From JBEISR01 sp044337705 (GTDB taxonomy: Bacteria > Planctomycetota > Planctomycetia > Pirellulales > Pirellulaceae): a stretch of DNA of 31,008 nucleotides. Made by a program: the position numbers and the translations under genes. Shown here one piece after another: positions 1-8,932 of this stretch. The notes under the pieces are model-generated. The model was given only the letters and a program-made list of their open reading frames with translations. It had not been told where the DNA came from and searched no databases. Numbering within the stretch: the stretch's first letter is position 1; each line of letters opens with the position of its first letter. Where the stretch lies: assembly GCA_044337705.1 (NCBI GenBank), contig JBIINB010000045.1, forward strand, positions 1-31,008, read 5' to 3'.

Positions 1-109
1 GCCAGCCCACCTTCTGAGGTTCGGGGGTTGTGTAAGGGTACTCGATCGTCTTCGATCCTTCGGCACAAAGAACTCCAACCAGTAGTAAGAGAAGCAGTCT
101 GATTGTCAT
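1..109 (-). CDS. Secreted protein, N-terminal fragment (cut by window edge)
   Basis: A reading frame starts at the ATG ending at 109 and runs off the window at base 1, giving about 36 residues. It begins MTIRLLLLLLVGVLCAEGSK, a textbook signal peptide (positively charged start, Leu-rich core, small residues before the cleavage site), followed by a Tyr/Pro-rich stretch ending PQKVGW. Its ATG overlaps the TGA of the upstream DUF1592 gene as ATGA, so it should be translationally coupled to it and belong to the same operon. In planctomycetes DUF1592 genes are often followed by DUF1552 genes, but this start does not look like one. It faintly recalls secreted GDSL-type hydrolases of planctomycetes, which is only a guess. 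The signal peptide and overlap are seen directly; the function is unknown. Confidence 0.7.
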   Translation of the reverse strand, partial: MTIRLLLLLLVGVLCAEGSKTIEYPYTTPEPQKVGW

Positions 110-2793
110 CGCGTTGACTCCTCGATCGAAAGAAACATCGGACTTTCCGAAAAGGCATGGATCAGCGATCGAAGCCCGTAGTTTCGATCGCTGGTGGAAT
201 CGACAATTCGCTCGATCTCATCGCGATCGGCATAGCGAATCGGGGTCCCAGTGGCGTAACGGGAAAGGTGGGAGACAAAGGCAATCGCCAATCGTTTGGG
301 ATCTTCTGCAAGCAGATCGATCAGTGCACCGGGTCCATGGAAGATCCGGCCATCTGGCAATTGTCCGCTGGCGTCGACCGGAAGCCCCAACCGGTATTCG
401 ATTCTCCAAGGAGTTTCTCCCTGTTCCGGCGGGTTGTCTCCCTGTCCGGTCGATCGATACCTCGATCGATATCCGCCGATCGGATCGAATGCTTCCAGCG
501 CAAAGCCAGCTGGATCGAATCGCTGATGACAAACCGCGCAACTGCGGTCGCTTCGATGGCGATCCAGTTGCTCGCGGATGGTGGTGGCCCCTCGCGTATC
601 GGGATCGACCTGGCTGATTCCAGATGGCGGAGGTGGCACAGGTTGGTCCAGCAACCGGTCCATGACCCAGACGCCCCGTTTAACAGGTGAGGTCGTAGTG
701 CCGTTGGCGGTTAGCTTATGGATCGCGGCTTGGCCCAAAAGGCCGCCCCGCAAGGATTTGTCCGGTAACTCAACCCTTCGGACTTCCACGCCATGAACTC
801 CCTCGAGTCCATAATGCTCGGCCACTCTCTGAGTCACCATGGCAAAGCCTGGCTTCAGCAAAGAAACAACGGGCAAGTCCCGTTCGATCATTTCTCTAAG
901 GAACGACTTCGTCTCGGCCCCCAGCCCCTCATGCAGCAGGAACCGGTACTCGGGATAGAGCTTCGGGTCAGGTGTTGTCTCGGAGATCCGGTCTAGTTCC
1001 AACCACTGATCGGCAAAGTCTTCGACAAAGCGGGCCGAGCGCGGATCGGCAAGCATCCGGTCCACCTGGTTGCGGACGGTCTGCTGGTCCCGCAGCCTTC
1101 CATCCCGTGCGTCGGCAAGCAGCGATTCATCGGGTGGACCGTTCCAAAGCCAGTAAGAGATGCGTGAGGCAAGAGGCGCCATGGTCTTGGGCATCTCTTC
1201 CGGGTTGGCGTCGGACTGATCTCCGGGGTGCAGCAGAAACTCGGGTGATGTCAGCACCGCCACATAGACTCGCCGCATCGCATCCTCGAAGCAGTCGTTC
1301 GCTTCCAATCGCGCCCCAAGCAACTGCATATAGGGTTCGATTTCCGTCGGATGGATTGGTCGTCGAAACGCCTTCGGAAGAAAATCCGCCAGCAGCTTTC
1401 TGCCATCCGCCATCGGATCGGACGGCTGGACGGTCTGAAGGATCGGCTGCCGATCTGATGCAGGGATATCGGTATAGAAATTGGGAAGATATCCACCCAG
1501 CCCGCGGACCGGTTCTCTTCGTGGTGGAAGGACGGGACTTCCTTCGGGTAGGGGACCGATCGGTAGATCGCCGAACAATTGCCTGTGGCTTGCCGGTGGC
1601 CACGAATCATGGATCGGCCCCTCGATCTCAAACCAGTCGATCGCCACACCCGGTCCCCGATGCCTGGCGGCTCGGCCCGCCACCTGTCCGATGCGAAGTC
1701 CATTCCAGGGGATGGAGACCGGATCGAAGACAATGCTTTCGCGCGCCTCCAGCCAAGTGTTCAGTTCCACTTCGTGGGACTGCATCGAAGGAGCGGTCAG
1801 CAGTTGCAGGAGGCGACCTCCCTCCTGTTGTTTTCCCTCTTCGTGCGCGCGGAGTGCAGCCGCCTGAGGGGCATTACAAGGTTCAGGGGTCCCTTGATTC
1901 CATTGAAATCCCCAAAGCGAGATCCTGAGGCGATAGACCCCGGCATAGATGGGCGCCACGTTCATAGCGGCTTCGTAACCGGCGAGGTTCGGATTGAGCA
2001 ATCCGACGGCACTGGTGCTGCCAGAGTCGCGCACGGCATCCAACAGCTTTCTCCGTTCCTCCAGATCCGGTCCCTCGAATCCGACATACCCCTTCCGGTC
2101 TTCCATTCCGCCCCGCACCGGGAAGGAAGGATCAGGTTTCTTATCCTTCAGCAGCACAAACTGCCCTTCCATCAGGTTGGCATCGAATTTGAATAGACCC
2201 GCCGGATAGACTCTGCGCTGAAAGACAGGCGGCCTAGTGCTCCGCGTGGCGATAGCCGCGTCCAGCGCCTTGCCGATCGCTTCCTCGTACGCAGCGATGT
2301 GAGCCGGCGAGATTTCCAGCGCCGTTCCGATCTTGGTGTAGCCACCAACACGTCCATCGGCAGGAAGCAGACCGAGTATGTCCAGCCTGGGAAGCGCCAG
2401 AAGGTCCTGAAGCGTGTTTTGGAATTCCTTGCGTGTCATACGCCGCAAACGGACCCGCCCCTCCTGCCGCATCGCCTGACTGTCCGCCTTGTGAAGCCGC
2501 TGGTGGAGCTGCCGTAGGAAGTTGGTTCGTCCCGCCTCATCGGGCTGCGGGTGTTCGACCGGTGGCATTTCCCCCAGCGTGACACGATCGTAAATCCTGA
2601 CCCACATCGCCAATGCCTCGGGGTCGGAAAGGTCATCTGTAAGAGCAGACAGGTCGCGCCCACCCTCGCTGGATGATCCCTGATGGCATTCCAGGCAATG
2701 CGATTTCAGGAAGTCATCCACTTCGGACGCCACTCCAGTGGTTGCCAGCCCGATCAGAAACCACAAGAGGAAGAGTTGGTAAGGTCGTTTCAT
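106..2793 (-). CDS. Secreted DUF1592 family planctomycete cytochrome c-type protein
   Basis: Large exported protein (about 895 residues) of the planctomycete family that joins a c-type heme motif to DUF1587, DUF1595, DUF1592, DUF1588 and DUF1585. A signal peptide (MKRPYQLFLLWFLIGLATTG) is followed by the heme motif CLECH near residue 33. Then come the DUF1587-like stretch (RMTRKEFQNTLQDLL), the DUF1592 core (RISYWLWNGPPDESLL), DUF1588 with a second heme motif (CAVCHQRFDPAGFALE) and the DUF1585 tail. Such proteins are thought to be periplasmic or surface redox proteins; their substrates are not established. I chose the ATG ending at 2793 because it gives a clean signal peptide; an in-frame ATG ending at 2808 adds five residues. 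It lies just downstream of the sigma/anti-sigma pair and overlaps the next gene by ATGA, so it is a likely target or effector of that sigma factor. Confidence 0.93.
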   Translation of the reverse strand: MKRPYQLFLLWFLIGLATTGVASEVDDFLKSHCLECHQGSSSEGGRDLSALTDDLSDPEALAMWVRIYDRVTLGEMPPVEHPQPDEAGRTNFLRQLHQRLHKADSQAMRQEGRVRLRRMTRKEFQNTLQDLLALPRLDILGLLPADGRVGGYTKIGTALEISPAHIAAYEEAIGKALDAAIATRSTRPPVFQRRVYPAGLFKFDANLMEGQFVLLKDKKPDPSFPVRGGMEDRKGYVGFEGPDLEERRKLLDAVRDSGSTSAVGLLNPNLAGYEAAMNVAPIYAGVYRLRISLWGFQWNQGTPEPCNAPQAAALRAHEEGKQQEGGRLLQLLTAPSMQSHEVELNTWLEARESIVFDPVSIPWNGLRIGQVAGRAARHRGPGVAIDWFEIEGPIHDSWPPASHRQLFGDLPIGPLPEGSPVLPPRREPVRGLGGYLPNFYTDIPASDRQPILQTVQPSDPMADGRKLLADFLPKAFRRPIHPTEIEPYMQLLGARLEANDCFEDAMRRVYVAVLTSPEFLLHPGDQSDANPEEMPKTMAPLASRISYWLWNGPPDESLLADARDGRLRDQQTVRNQVDRMLADPRSARFVEDFADQWLELDRISETTPDPKLYPEYRFLLHEGLGAETKSFLREMIERDLPVVSLLKPGFAMVTQRVAEHYGLEGVHGVEVRRVELPDKSLRGGLLGQAAIHKLTANGTTTSPVKRGVWVMDRLLDQPVPPPPSGISQVDPDTRGATTIREQLDRHRSDRSCAVCHQRFDPAGFALEAFDPIGGYRSRYRSTGQGDNPPEQGETPWRIEYRLGLPVDASGQLPDGRIFHGPGALIDLLAEDPKRLAIAFVSHLSRYATGTPIRYADRDEIERIVDSTSDRNYGLRSLIHAFSESPMFLSIEESTR

Positions 2794-2814
2794 GATCGTT
2801 CCGGTCATCTTCGT

Positions 2815-3798
2815 TCAATGACTTCGCTGAGTACGCGCCGGGAGAATCGTCAGGCTTTTGCCATCAAGACGAACAGAATCGACAAACAGATTGGCAGGCA
2901 TCGGGCCACGCAGGTTAGGGCGAGCCGCTAGGTGTACGACGGCAAAATCCGCTGGTTCGCAAACCAGACATCTGGCCGTGACGGTCCTCCTGCCGCTATC
3001 TCCCAGTGTGGTCACCTGACCAGAACCGCTCGAGACTGCATCGGCGATTCCCAGAGGCCAGCGGGAACGTATCGATTCGGGATCGCCTCGGAACAGATAA
3101 ATCTGGCAGAAGAAGGTGACCGATGGCTGCGTGTTGCGGGGCCGATCATCGAGAAAATCAGCCGATAGTTCCAGGATCATTTCCTGCTTCTGGCCTCCTG
3201 GAATCGGAAGCTTTTCGATCGTCAACCACTGAAACAGATCGCAGGCGATCGACTTGGCTTCCGGTTGATTCGAGTCTCGGCCAGTGGCGATGAACTGAAG
3301 TCGATTTCCTCCTCTGCGGTCCCCGGCCTCCCTTCCCTGGACCACCACCGCTTCATCACCACTCCAGACTCCGGACTGCTTGGGAAAGCCGGACGGAATC
3401 GCACCGATTGCATCCTCGAAATCCCCATTCTGCAACTCCTCGATCACTATCCAGGCAGCAGGAGTGGTTTGCGAGTTGTAGGACCAGACGGCTGTGGCGC
3501 AAAGGACGATGCCCGATACCATCCCGATCAACCATACGGCCGCATTTCGAACAATCCAGGAAGCCGTCGGATTATGCTGGGTTTCCGCGATGGGTTGCGT
3601 TGCCAAAGGAACTGAATCTTCGAGCGCCATTTGTTGTGCGGCGACCTGAAGCAGACCATGCCATTTGGCGGCATCGAAGAAACGTTGGCGCGCTTCAGAC
3701 GATTCACGAAGGATCCGATTCAGATCGACCCTCTGGTTTTCATCCATGCGATTCTCGCACCATGCCTCGATCAGTTCCCCCAATCGATCGGAAATCAT
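2815..3798 (-). CDS. Membrane-anchored anti-sigma-like protein
   Basis: 327 residues, probably the regulator of the ECF sigma factor encoded just upstream. The N-terminal part (about 1-60) is a helical segment of the planctomycete anti-sigma/FecR-like type, with the pattern LIEAWCENRMDENQRVDLN and a following SSEARQRFFDAAKWHGLL. One membrane helix lies near residues 84-106. The rest (about 110-327) is predicted to be outside the cytoplasm and looks beta-rich, with no domain that I can name. No zinc-binding HxxxCxxC motif was seen, so it is not a ZAS-type anti-sigma factor. Its ATG overlaps the sigma-factor stop codon as ATGA, which argues for fixed stoichiometry. The sigma-binding role is inferred from context and architecture. 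Confidence 0.8.
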   Translation of the reverse strand: MISDRLGELIEAWCENRMDENQRVDLNRILRESSEARQRFFDAAKWHGLLQVAAQQMALEDSVPLATQPIAETQHNPTASWIVRNAAVWLIGMVSGIVLCATAVWSYNSQTTPAAWIVIEELQNGDFEDAIGAIPSGFPKQSGVWSGDEAVVVQGREAGDRRGGNRLQFIATGRDSNQPEAKSIACDLFQWLTIEKLPIPGGQKQEMILELSADFLDDRPRNTQPSVTFFCQIYLFRGDPESIRSRWPLGIADAVSSGSGQVTTLGDSGRRTVTARCLVCEPADFAVVHLAARPNLRGPMPANLFVDSVRLDGKSLTILPARTQRSH

Positions 3799-4367
3799 TT
3801 CTTGTCCCTTCCTCCTTCCCTTTTCGCCATGCAGTCACGCAAGGAGTCTTTGGCGCGAGTCAATGTCACACGGACGGAATTGGCGGTCCATTGCAGCGAC
3901 TTGGCGATCGCTTCGGGAAGCATTCCAGAATGGTATCGAAGCATCACCAGCTGCCGAGCGCGGGGCGACAGTTTCTGAATGCATCGCTTCAGTCTCTGAA
4001 TCTGATGAAGCAGGTCGTCGTCGGGTGGTTCATTCCCATGCAATAGCTCTAACAAGTCTTCCTCCAGACTCATGGGCCGCCTCCGCAAGGCGCGAAGTTG
4101 GTGTAGCGCTTCGTAGCGCAAGATCTTCCCAGCCCAAGCCATGAAACTACTTCCTTCGGCCCAACAGTCGGCTTTTCGGGACACGATAAGAAACGTTTCC
4201 TGGACCAGGTCCTGCGCATCCTGTCGACAGGGTACCAGCGAAAGCGCGTAGGCCATCAGTGCAGGCTGATGCAGCAGAAACTGCTGCTGCACTTCTAGAG
4301 TGTGGCCAGGATCTGCGGTCGCCGGCTCTGAATCAGTTGGTTTTGGTGCTGTTTTCCCTTCATCCAT
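3795..4367 (-). CDS. ECF-type RNA polymerase sigma factor
   Basis: Sigma-70 family factor of the small ECF type, 190 residues. Region 2 (about 30-98) contains the segment DAQDLVQETFLIVSRK and the following FMAWAGKILRYEALHQLR. Region 4 (about 120-180) is a helix-turn-helix with LSPRARQLVMLRYHSG and SVRVTLTRAKDSLRDCM. It would direct RNA polymerase to promoters of its own regulon. I start it at the ATG ending at 4367, which has a GGAAGGAG Shine-Dalgarno nine bases upstream; the longer in-frame start ending at 4424 lacks one. It is first in the operon with the anti-sigma-like and DUF1592 genes and is divergent from the large kinase. Specific ECF subgroup not assigned. Confidence 0.93.
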   Translation of the reverse strand: MDEGKTAPKPTDSEPATADPGHTLEVQQQFLLHQPALMAYALSLVPCRQDAQDLVQETFLIVSRKADCWAEGSSFMAWAGKILRYEALHQLRALRRRPMSLEEDLLELLHGNEPPDDDLLHQIQRLKRCIQKLSPRARQLVMLRYHSGMLPEAIAKSLQWTANSVRVTLTRAKDSLRDCMAKREGGRDKK

Positions 4368-4376
4368 AAAGGAAGA

Positions 4377-4384
4377 CTCCTTCC
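4377..4384 (-). promoter_or_regulatory. Ribosome binding site of the ECF sigma gene
   Basis: Read on the minus strand the sequence is GGAAGGAG, nine bases before the ATG ending at 4367. It decides the start of the sigma factor in favour of a 190-residue protein over an upstream in-frame start. Confidence 0.7.
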
Positions 4385-4561
4385 GATCCGTCCGAATTAG
4401 CAGGCAATTGAACCGCTTTCGCAAACACTCACCTCAAGTCAACGCCACGCAGAGAATTCCAGCCGAATCGGACTGGGTGCATTGGATCTTGGGGCGTTGC
4501 TTGAGTCCAGCTCTTGGGTTCACTATCCTGAAAGAACGATATATGGATCTTGTCGACACCT

Positions 4562-4579
4562 AGCTGACTGAGCTGACTG
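4562..4579. repeat. Perfect tandem 9-bp repeat before the kinase start
   Basis: AGCTGACTG occurs twice back to back, ending four bases before the ATG at 4584. It lies in the 216-base divergent region between the sigma operon and the kinase, and could be an operator half-site array or a chance duplication. The kinase start has no clear Shine-Dalgarno sequence, so the repeat occupies the place where one would be expected. Confidence 0.6.
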
Positions 4580-4583
4580 GGCG

Positions 4584-7500
4584 ATGCCATTTTCTTACGA
4601 GTGGATCAGTAAGATTGAATCCAACCAGCTCCTTTTGGGGGAGCTCGTAGCGGGCCACCCGGAATTAAGCCAAAACGAACAACGGCAGCTCCTGGAAGCG
4701 GACGTTCGCCGATGCGTTGGCCATCAGGCCCCGATCGAGCTGGATTCTTACGTGGCGCTTTTTCCATGGCTGGCAGATGATCCTGCCATGCAGCGGCTAA
4801 TCGTTGTCAGCGACTTTCGGCGATGTCTGGGCAGGGAACCGACGGCACAGCTGCAGCGAAGATTTCTGGCACACTACCCACAGCTTTTGCCCCAGCTGGA
4901 AGCCGACCTTTCGCAAACAGTGCAGCAGTGGACGCAGCAGCCGATCGATGCCAGTCGCCTGGATCAAATCTGCGATGACTTTGAAGAGCAGTTCCTGAAG
5001 GAAACCAAGCCGGTCATCGAGCAATTTCTTGAGCGGGTTCCTGAAGCGACGCGCCATGAACTGCTCTGTCAGCTTCTTTCGATCGAAACCTACCATCGTC
5101 AGCAGGCTACCGATCCGATCGACTGGCAAGACTATCTGCAACGGTTTCCTGAAGAAGCCGAATGGATCAACAGGATTGCCAGCCGCCAGATGAACCAGTC
5201 GAATGCAGCCGCCACGGTATTGTCTTCGCACCCTGGCACCGGCCCCACGGAATCGCGACAGGATCTTTCAGGAAGTTTCGTTTCACGCAGGGCGGTTGGA
5301 GACTTTCGAAATGGTCGCTATAGGCTGCTGCGCAAGTTGGGGGAGGGGAGCTTTGGGTCGGTTTATCTTTGCGTGGATGATGATCTCCAGAGACGAGTCG
5401 CGCTGAAGGTACCAAGACCGGAAGCTCTGGCAAGACTAAGCGATGTCGATCTGTATCTTCGAGAAGCGCAGATGGCTGCGTCGCTGGATCACCCCAACAT
5501 CGTTCCGGTCTATGACGTGGGAAGGGCGATCGATGGATCGGTCTACGTCGTATCGAAGCTAGTGGAAGGGCAGTCGCTGGGAGAGTACATCCAACAGCGT
5601 CATCCCGACGATCGCGCCATGGCACAGATCCTGACGAAAGTTGCCGACGCGCTGCATCACGCCCACACCCGGAAATTGATTCATCGTGACATCAAACCGG
5701 CCAATATTCTGATCGATGTACAGACCGACGAGCCCTACGTAACGGACTTCGGGCTTTCGATACGAACCGAGGATCCGGTTCAAGGAACGGAACTGGCCGG
5801 ATCTCCGGCCTACATGAGCCCGGAACAGCTGCTAGGCGAGCGAACCCAGCTGGATGGCCGTAGCGATCTGTTTTCCCTGGGTGTCGTGATGTATCAGTCG
5901 CTCACTGGACGATTGCCTTTCGAAGGGAAGACCAGGGAAGAGGTGGCCAGGGAGATCTTGGAAACCGAGCCATTTCGTCCACAACAACTCCGCGCGGAAG
6001 TACCAGCGGAACTGGAACGGATCTGCTGGAAGTTGCTTCGAAAAGATCCAGCCGACCGCTACCAATCGGGGGAGAATGTAGCCAGGGATCTGGAGCATTG
6101 GGCGAATCCCAACCGCAGACGCCAGGGCCTGATCACGGCAGGACTGGGAGCCTTGCTTGCCGCCTTTTTTCTGACGATGGTGTGGCTTGCAGGCAACGAG
6201 AAGAATCGTCAAAGCCAGGATGCTGCGCGCGGTGCTGTCGCGGAATTACTGAGAGTACCATTCCAGCAAGTGCCCGCAACGGTCGAGCGGTTGGCGACCA
6301 TGCGACCTATGGTGGATCCTCTTTTGAAGCAAACCATGGCCGGCAGCGAAATCGGATCCGAAGAATGGCTTCGCCTGATCCTGGCGAGGCTTCCTAAGGA
6401 ACCTGAACTGGCAGGCGATCTTGCGCAGCAGTTGCTTTCTATCGATGCCAACCGATTGCATGTGTTACTGGATGCACTGCAACCTCAAGCGCAGGCAATA
6501 GACGAATCTCTTTGGGCGGAGGCGGAAAACGGGAATGACCAGACGCTGCTGCAGTCGGCCGGTGCGCTGGCGCGATTTGCACCCGATAGTCCCCGCTGGC
6601 CTGGGATAGAAAAGAACGTCAGCGACTTGATGGCTTCGCTGGATCCTGAGGCGCTGGAAGGATGGTTGCCCTATCTGGACCCCGTCGGCATCCGTTTGGT
6701 TCCTCCGCTGCTGCAAATTGCACTGGCTCAGCCTACCCAAGGAGAAAAAGACCGACGAGCGGCAGCGACCAGGGCGCTTGAGCGATACGCTGCCAACGAT
6801 TTCGAGACGCTCCATCAGATCATCGTCGAAGGCCAACCATGGCAGTTCGCTCAATGCTTCGATGAGTACGAAAAGTTCCGCGATCAGGCGATAGAGCGGC
6901 TGAGCGCTGAAGTGGCCAAGAAGATCGAAATGCCTTTAGAAATGCCGTTTGGCGAAATGAAGCAGGTATCGGCAAGATCGCTCTTCAACAATGTGTTTCA
7001 GAGCTTTGGCAAAACAATGAAAAAAGGGTACCAGCAAGTAGGAGAGGAGATAGCCAAGACCGTTGGCGTGGATACCGATGCGAACCGACGAGAAGCCTCC
7101 GAGCGGGCCGAATTACCAAAAGTCAGGAGGCAGGCGAATGCAGTGATTGCCTTGGCACGCTTTGGGGAGCTGCAACCTGCCTATGAGTTCCTGACAGTTG
7201 ATTTCGATTCCGAAGCGATGTCTCAGTTTGTCGATGGCGTTGAGGGACGATTGCCGGATTGTATGGTACTGCTGAAGGGTCTGGAGGAATTGATACAGCA
7301 ATCCACTCCCGATAAACAACCCTTTCGTCAGCAGCATTTTCTTCGCATCTATGCATTGCTCTTGGGACTTGGATCCTTTGGATCAGACGTTCTTCCCGAG
7401 TCCGATCGTGATCGATGGATCAACACGATTCTTCGATTGTATTTGGATCATCCGAGTCGGGCGGTTCATTCCGCCAGCGGTTGGTTGCTTCGACGTTGGG

Positions 7501-8417
7501 GACAAGCGGAAGCGGCCCAGCGAGTGGATAGAACGGAAGTTCCTTACGACCGAAGTGGGCAGCGGGAATGGTTCATCCTGCGACTGGGTCCGCCAGTCTT
7601 GCGCACGGAGTTGATGGAAGAGGTCACCCAGATATCGGATTTTTCCCCTGGTGATCCGATCTGGATGACCATGATGGTGTTTCCAGCGGGCTTTCCGAGG
7701 AAGCTTGGCGCCAACGAAACAACTGCAGGCGGTCTGGATCAAACCCTGGCGGTCTCGGATCGTGAACTCACATGGAGGCAATACAGCCCACTTGACCTTG
7801 GTTTCCGAAGAATGTTCTGGCAAAGGGAAGTGGCTCATGTGATTTCACCAGATAATCCTGTCTTCGGGATCAACTGGTTTGAATCGATCTATTACTGCCG
7901 CTGGCTGACCGAAGTGGCAGGTTGGAAAGAAGATGACCAGAGTTACGAAAAGCGCGACGAAGCGTTTTCTATCGTCGGATGGTTCTCCGCCGAACCGGAT
8001 ACAGTCTGGCCGGTCGTACCGAATCGACCCGGTTTTCGTTTACCAAATGAGAGGGAATGGGAGATCGTCGCGCGAACTGGGATAATGACGCCTTATTCGT
8101 TTGGCAGAAGTGCTGAGTTGATGAAAGGGTACGGCTGGTGCCAGGAGCACTCCGGCAATCAAATCAAGTCGGTTGCGATGCTGCGGCCAAGTGTTGGAGG
8201 TCTTTTTGACATCCATGGAAACGTGCAGGAATGGACAAATGATTCGGCTGGTAGTCCGATGGAACGGGTTTTTCGCGGTGGGGCAGTGAATACAATTCCG
8301 GCAATTGGCCGCTCGGCAAATCGAAGTGCATACATCAGTACCTCGAGAAATGGCTTCGTTGGAATTCGAGTCGTCATGAACCCGGATTTGATGCCAGATA
8401 CGTCAGTAAGTCCCTGA
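4584..8417 (+). CDS. Large Ser/Thr protein kinase with C-terminal FGE-like domain
   Basis: 1277 residues. Residues 1-200 hold repeated helical modules typical of the N-terminus of planctomycete kinases (for example CDDFEEQFLKETKPVIEQFL). The Hanks-type kinase domain spans about 245-508: glycine loop GEGSFGSV (253-260), Lys275, HRDIKPAN (367-374), DFG (388-390) and SPE (412-414) are all intact, so it should be active. One membrane helix lies at about 515-537. A long helical region follows, then from about 1000 to 1265 a formylglycine-generating-enzyme/SUMF1-like domain (FRLPNEREWEIVARTG, GNVQEWTND, ending RVFRGGAVNT). The Cys of true FGE enzymes after the RGG motif is absent, so this domain is more likely a sensor or binding module. 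The kinase is cytoplasmic and the FGE-like end exported, if the single helix is right. It is transcribed away from the sigma operon, so the two may share regulation. Confidence 0.95.
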   Translation: MPFSYEWISKIESNQLLLGELVAGHPELSQNEQRQLLEADVRRCVGHQAPIELDSYVALFPWLADDPAMQRLIVVSDFRRCLGREPTAQLQRRFLAHYPQLLPQLEADLSQTVQQWTQQPIDASRLDQICDDFEEQFLKETKPVIEQFLERVPEATRHELLCQLLSIETYHRQQATDPIDWQDYLQRFPEEAEWINRIASRQMNQSNAAATVLSSHPGTGPTESRQDLSGSFVSRRAVGDFRNGRYRLLRKLGEGSFGSVYLCVDDDLQRRVALKVPRPEALARLSDVDLYLREAQMAASLDHPNIVPVYDVGRAIDGSVYVVSKLVEGQSLGEYIQQRHPDDRAMAQILTKVADALHHAHTRKLIHRDIKPANILIDVQTDEPYVTDFGLSIRTEDPVQGTELAGSPAYMSPEQLLGERTQLDGRSDLFSLGVVMYQSLTGRLPFEGKTREEVAREILETEPFRPQQLRAEVPAELERICWKLLRKDPADRYQSGENVARDLEHWANPNRRRQGLITAGLGALLAAFFLTMVWLAGNEKNRQSQDAARGAVAELLRVPFQQVPATVERLATMRPMVDPLLKQTMAGSEIGSEEWLRLILARLPKEPELAGDLAQQLLSIDANRLHVLLDALQPQAQAIDESLWAEAENGNDQTLLQSAGALARFAPDSPRWPGIEKNVSDLMASLDPEALEGWLPYLDPVGIRLVPPLLQIALAQPTQGEKDRRAAATRALERYAANDFETLHQIIVEGQPWQFAQCFDEYEKFRDQAIERLSAEVAKKIEMPLEMPFGEMKQVSARSLFNNVFQSFGKTMKKGYQQVGEEIAKTVGVDTDANRREASERAELPKVRRQANAVIALARFGELQPAYEFLTVDFDSEAMSQFVDGVEGRLPDCMVLLKGLEELIQQSTPDKQPFRQQHFLRIYALLLGLGSFGSDVLPESDRDRWINTILRLYLDHPSRAVHSASGWLLRRWGQAEAAQRVDRTEVPYDRSGQREWFILRLGPPVLRTELMEEVTQISDFSPGDPIWMTMMVFPAGFPRKLGANETTAGGLDQTLAVSDRELTWRQYSPLDLGFRRMFWQREVAHVISPDNPVFGINWFESIYYCRWLTEVAGWKEDDQSYEKRDEAFSIVGWFSAEPDTVWPVVPNRPGFRLPNEREWEIVARTGIMTPYSFGRSAELMKGYGWCQEHSGNQIKSVAMLRPSVGGLFDIHGNVQEWTNDSAGSPMERVFRGGAVNTIPAIGRSANRSAYISTSRNGFVGIRVVMNPDLMPDTSVSP

Positions 8418-8572
8418 AATCTTGAGGTTTCTGCCTCCATCAGGTTCTTTTTCATTTTTTTGCGAATCGCTACTTCAGATTGGTGATTCCCTTCTTCAGG
8501 GCAATGGGTCTTAGCGGTTTCCCGGGTTGAAAAGCAATTGAACCTGGCCGCCAAAGTCCCGGATGGGCCAAT

Positions 8573-8578
8573 AGGAGG
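8573..8578 (+). promoter_or_regulatory. Strong ribosome binding site for the small membrane protein at 8588
   Basis: AGGAGG, nine bases before the ATG at 8588. This near-perfect Shine-Dalgarno is the best argument that the short reading frame following it is a real gene. Confidence 0.65.
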
Positions 8579-8587
8579 GGCGTCCAG

Positions 8588-8932
8588 ATGGTCGGTCGGC
8601 AGCACAATCAATGGAAGGTGTTCCTCGTAGTTGCAGCTTGCATGGCAATCCCGCTGCTTGCGGTCGTCCTGTTAGTGCTGGTGGCAGACATCGAGTCATT
8701 TCCCAGGGGAAAGACTGGTGTAATAGACTCCAAAATGGGCGCAGAGCATCAGATGGGTGATGGAATAGACGGCAATCAGTCGGACACACCACCCATGACC
8801 ATCAAGATCAATTCCTGGACGGATGTGCTTCGAACCTTCTATTACGATTTTTTCTATCCGCCCGAGGTACCTAACGTCGAACCAGTCTTTTCCGGCGTGA
8901 GGAACGACGACGGATCGATGAAATCGCCATGA
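8588..8932 (+). CDS. Small single-pass membrane protein, unknown function
   Basis: 114 residues. An N-terminal membrane helix (about 11-33, rich in Val, Leu and Ala) is followed by a polar stretch rich in Asp, Gly and Gln. Next comes an aromatic segment SWTDVLRTFYYDFF (about 76-89) and a short Pro-containing tail. I do not recognise a family. The strong AGGAGG ribosome binding site supports translation. The aromatic segment resembles short segments encoded at about 9.29-9.34 kb and 9.85 kb, suggesting that this is one of several diverged relatives in a row. It follows the kinase in the same direction after 170 bases in which I see no clear terminator, so it could be co-transcribed. Confidence 0.6.
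   Translation: MVGRQHNQWKVFLVVAACMAIPLLAVVLLVLVADIESFPRGKTGVIDSKMGAEHQMGDGIDGNQSDTPPMTIKINSWTDVLRTFYYDFFYPPEVPNVEPVFSGVRNDDGSMKSP

Noticed and set aside
972..1928. A 318-codon open frame on the plus strand
   Set aside because: It is antisense to the DUF1592 gene and has an Arg/Ser/Pro-rich shadow composition.
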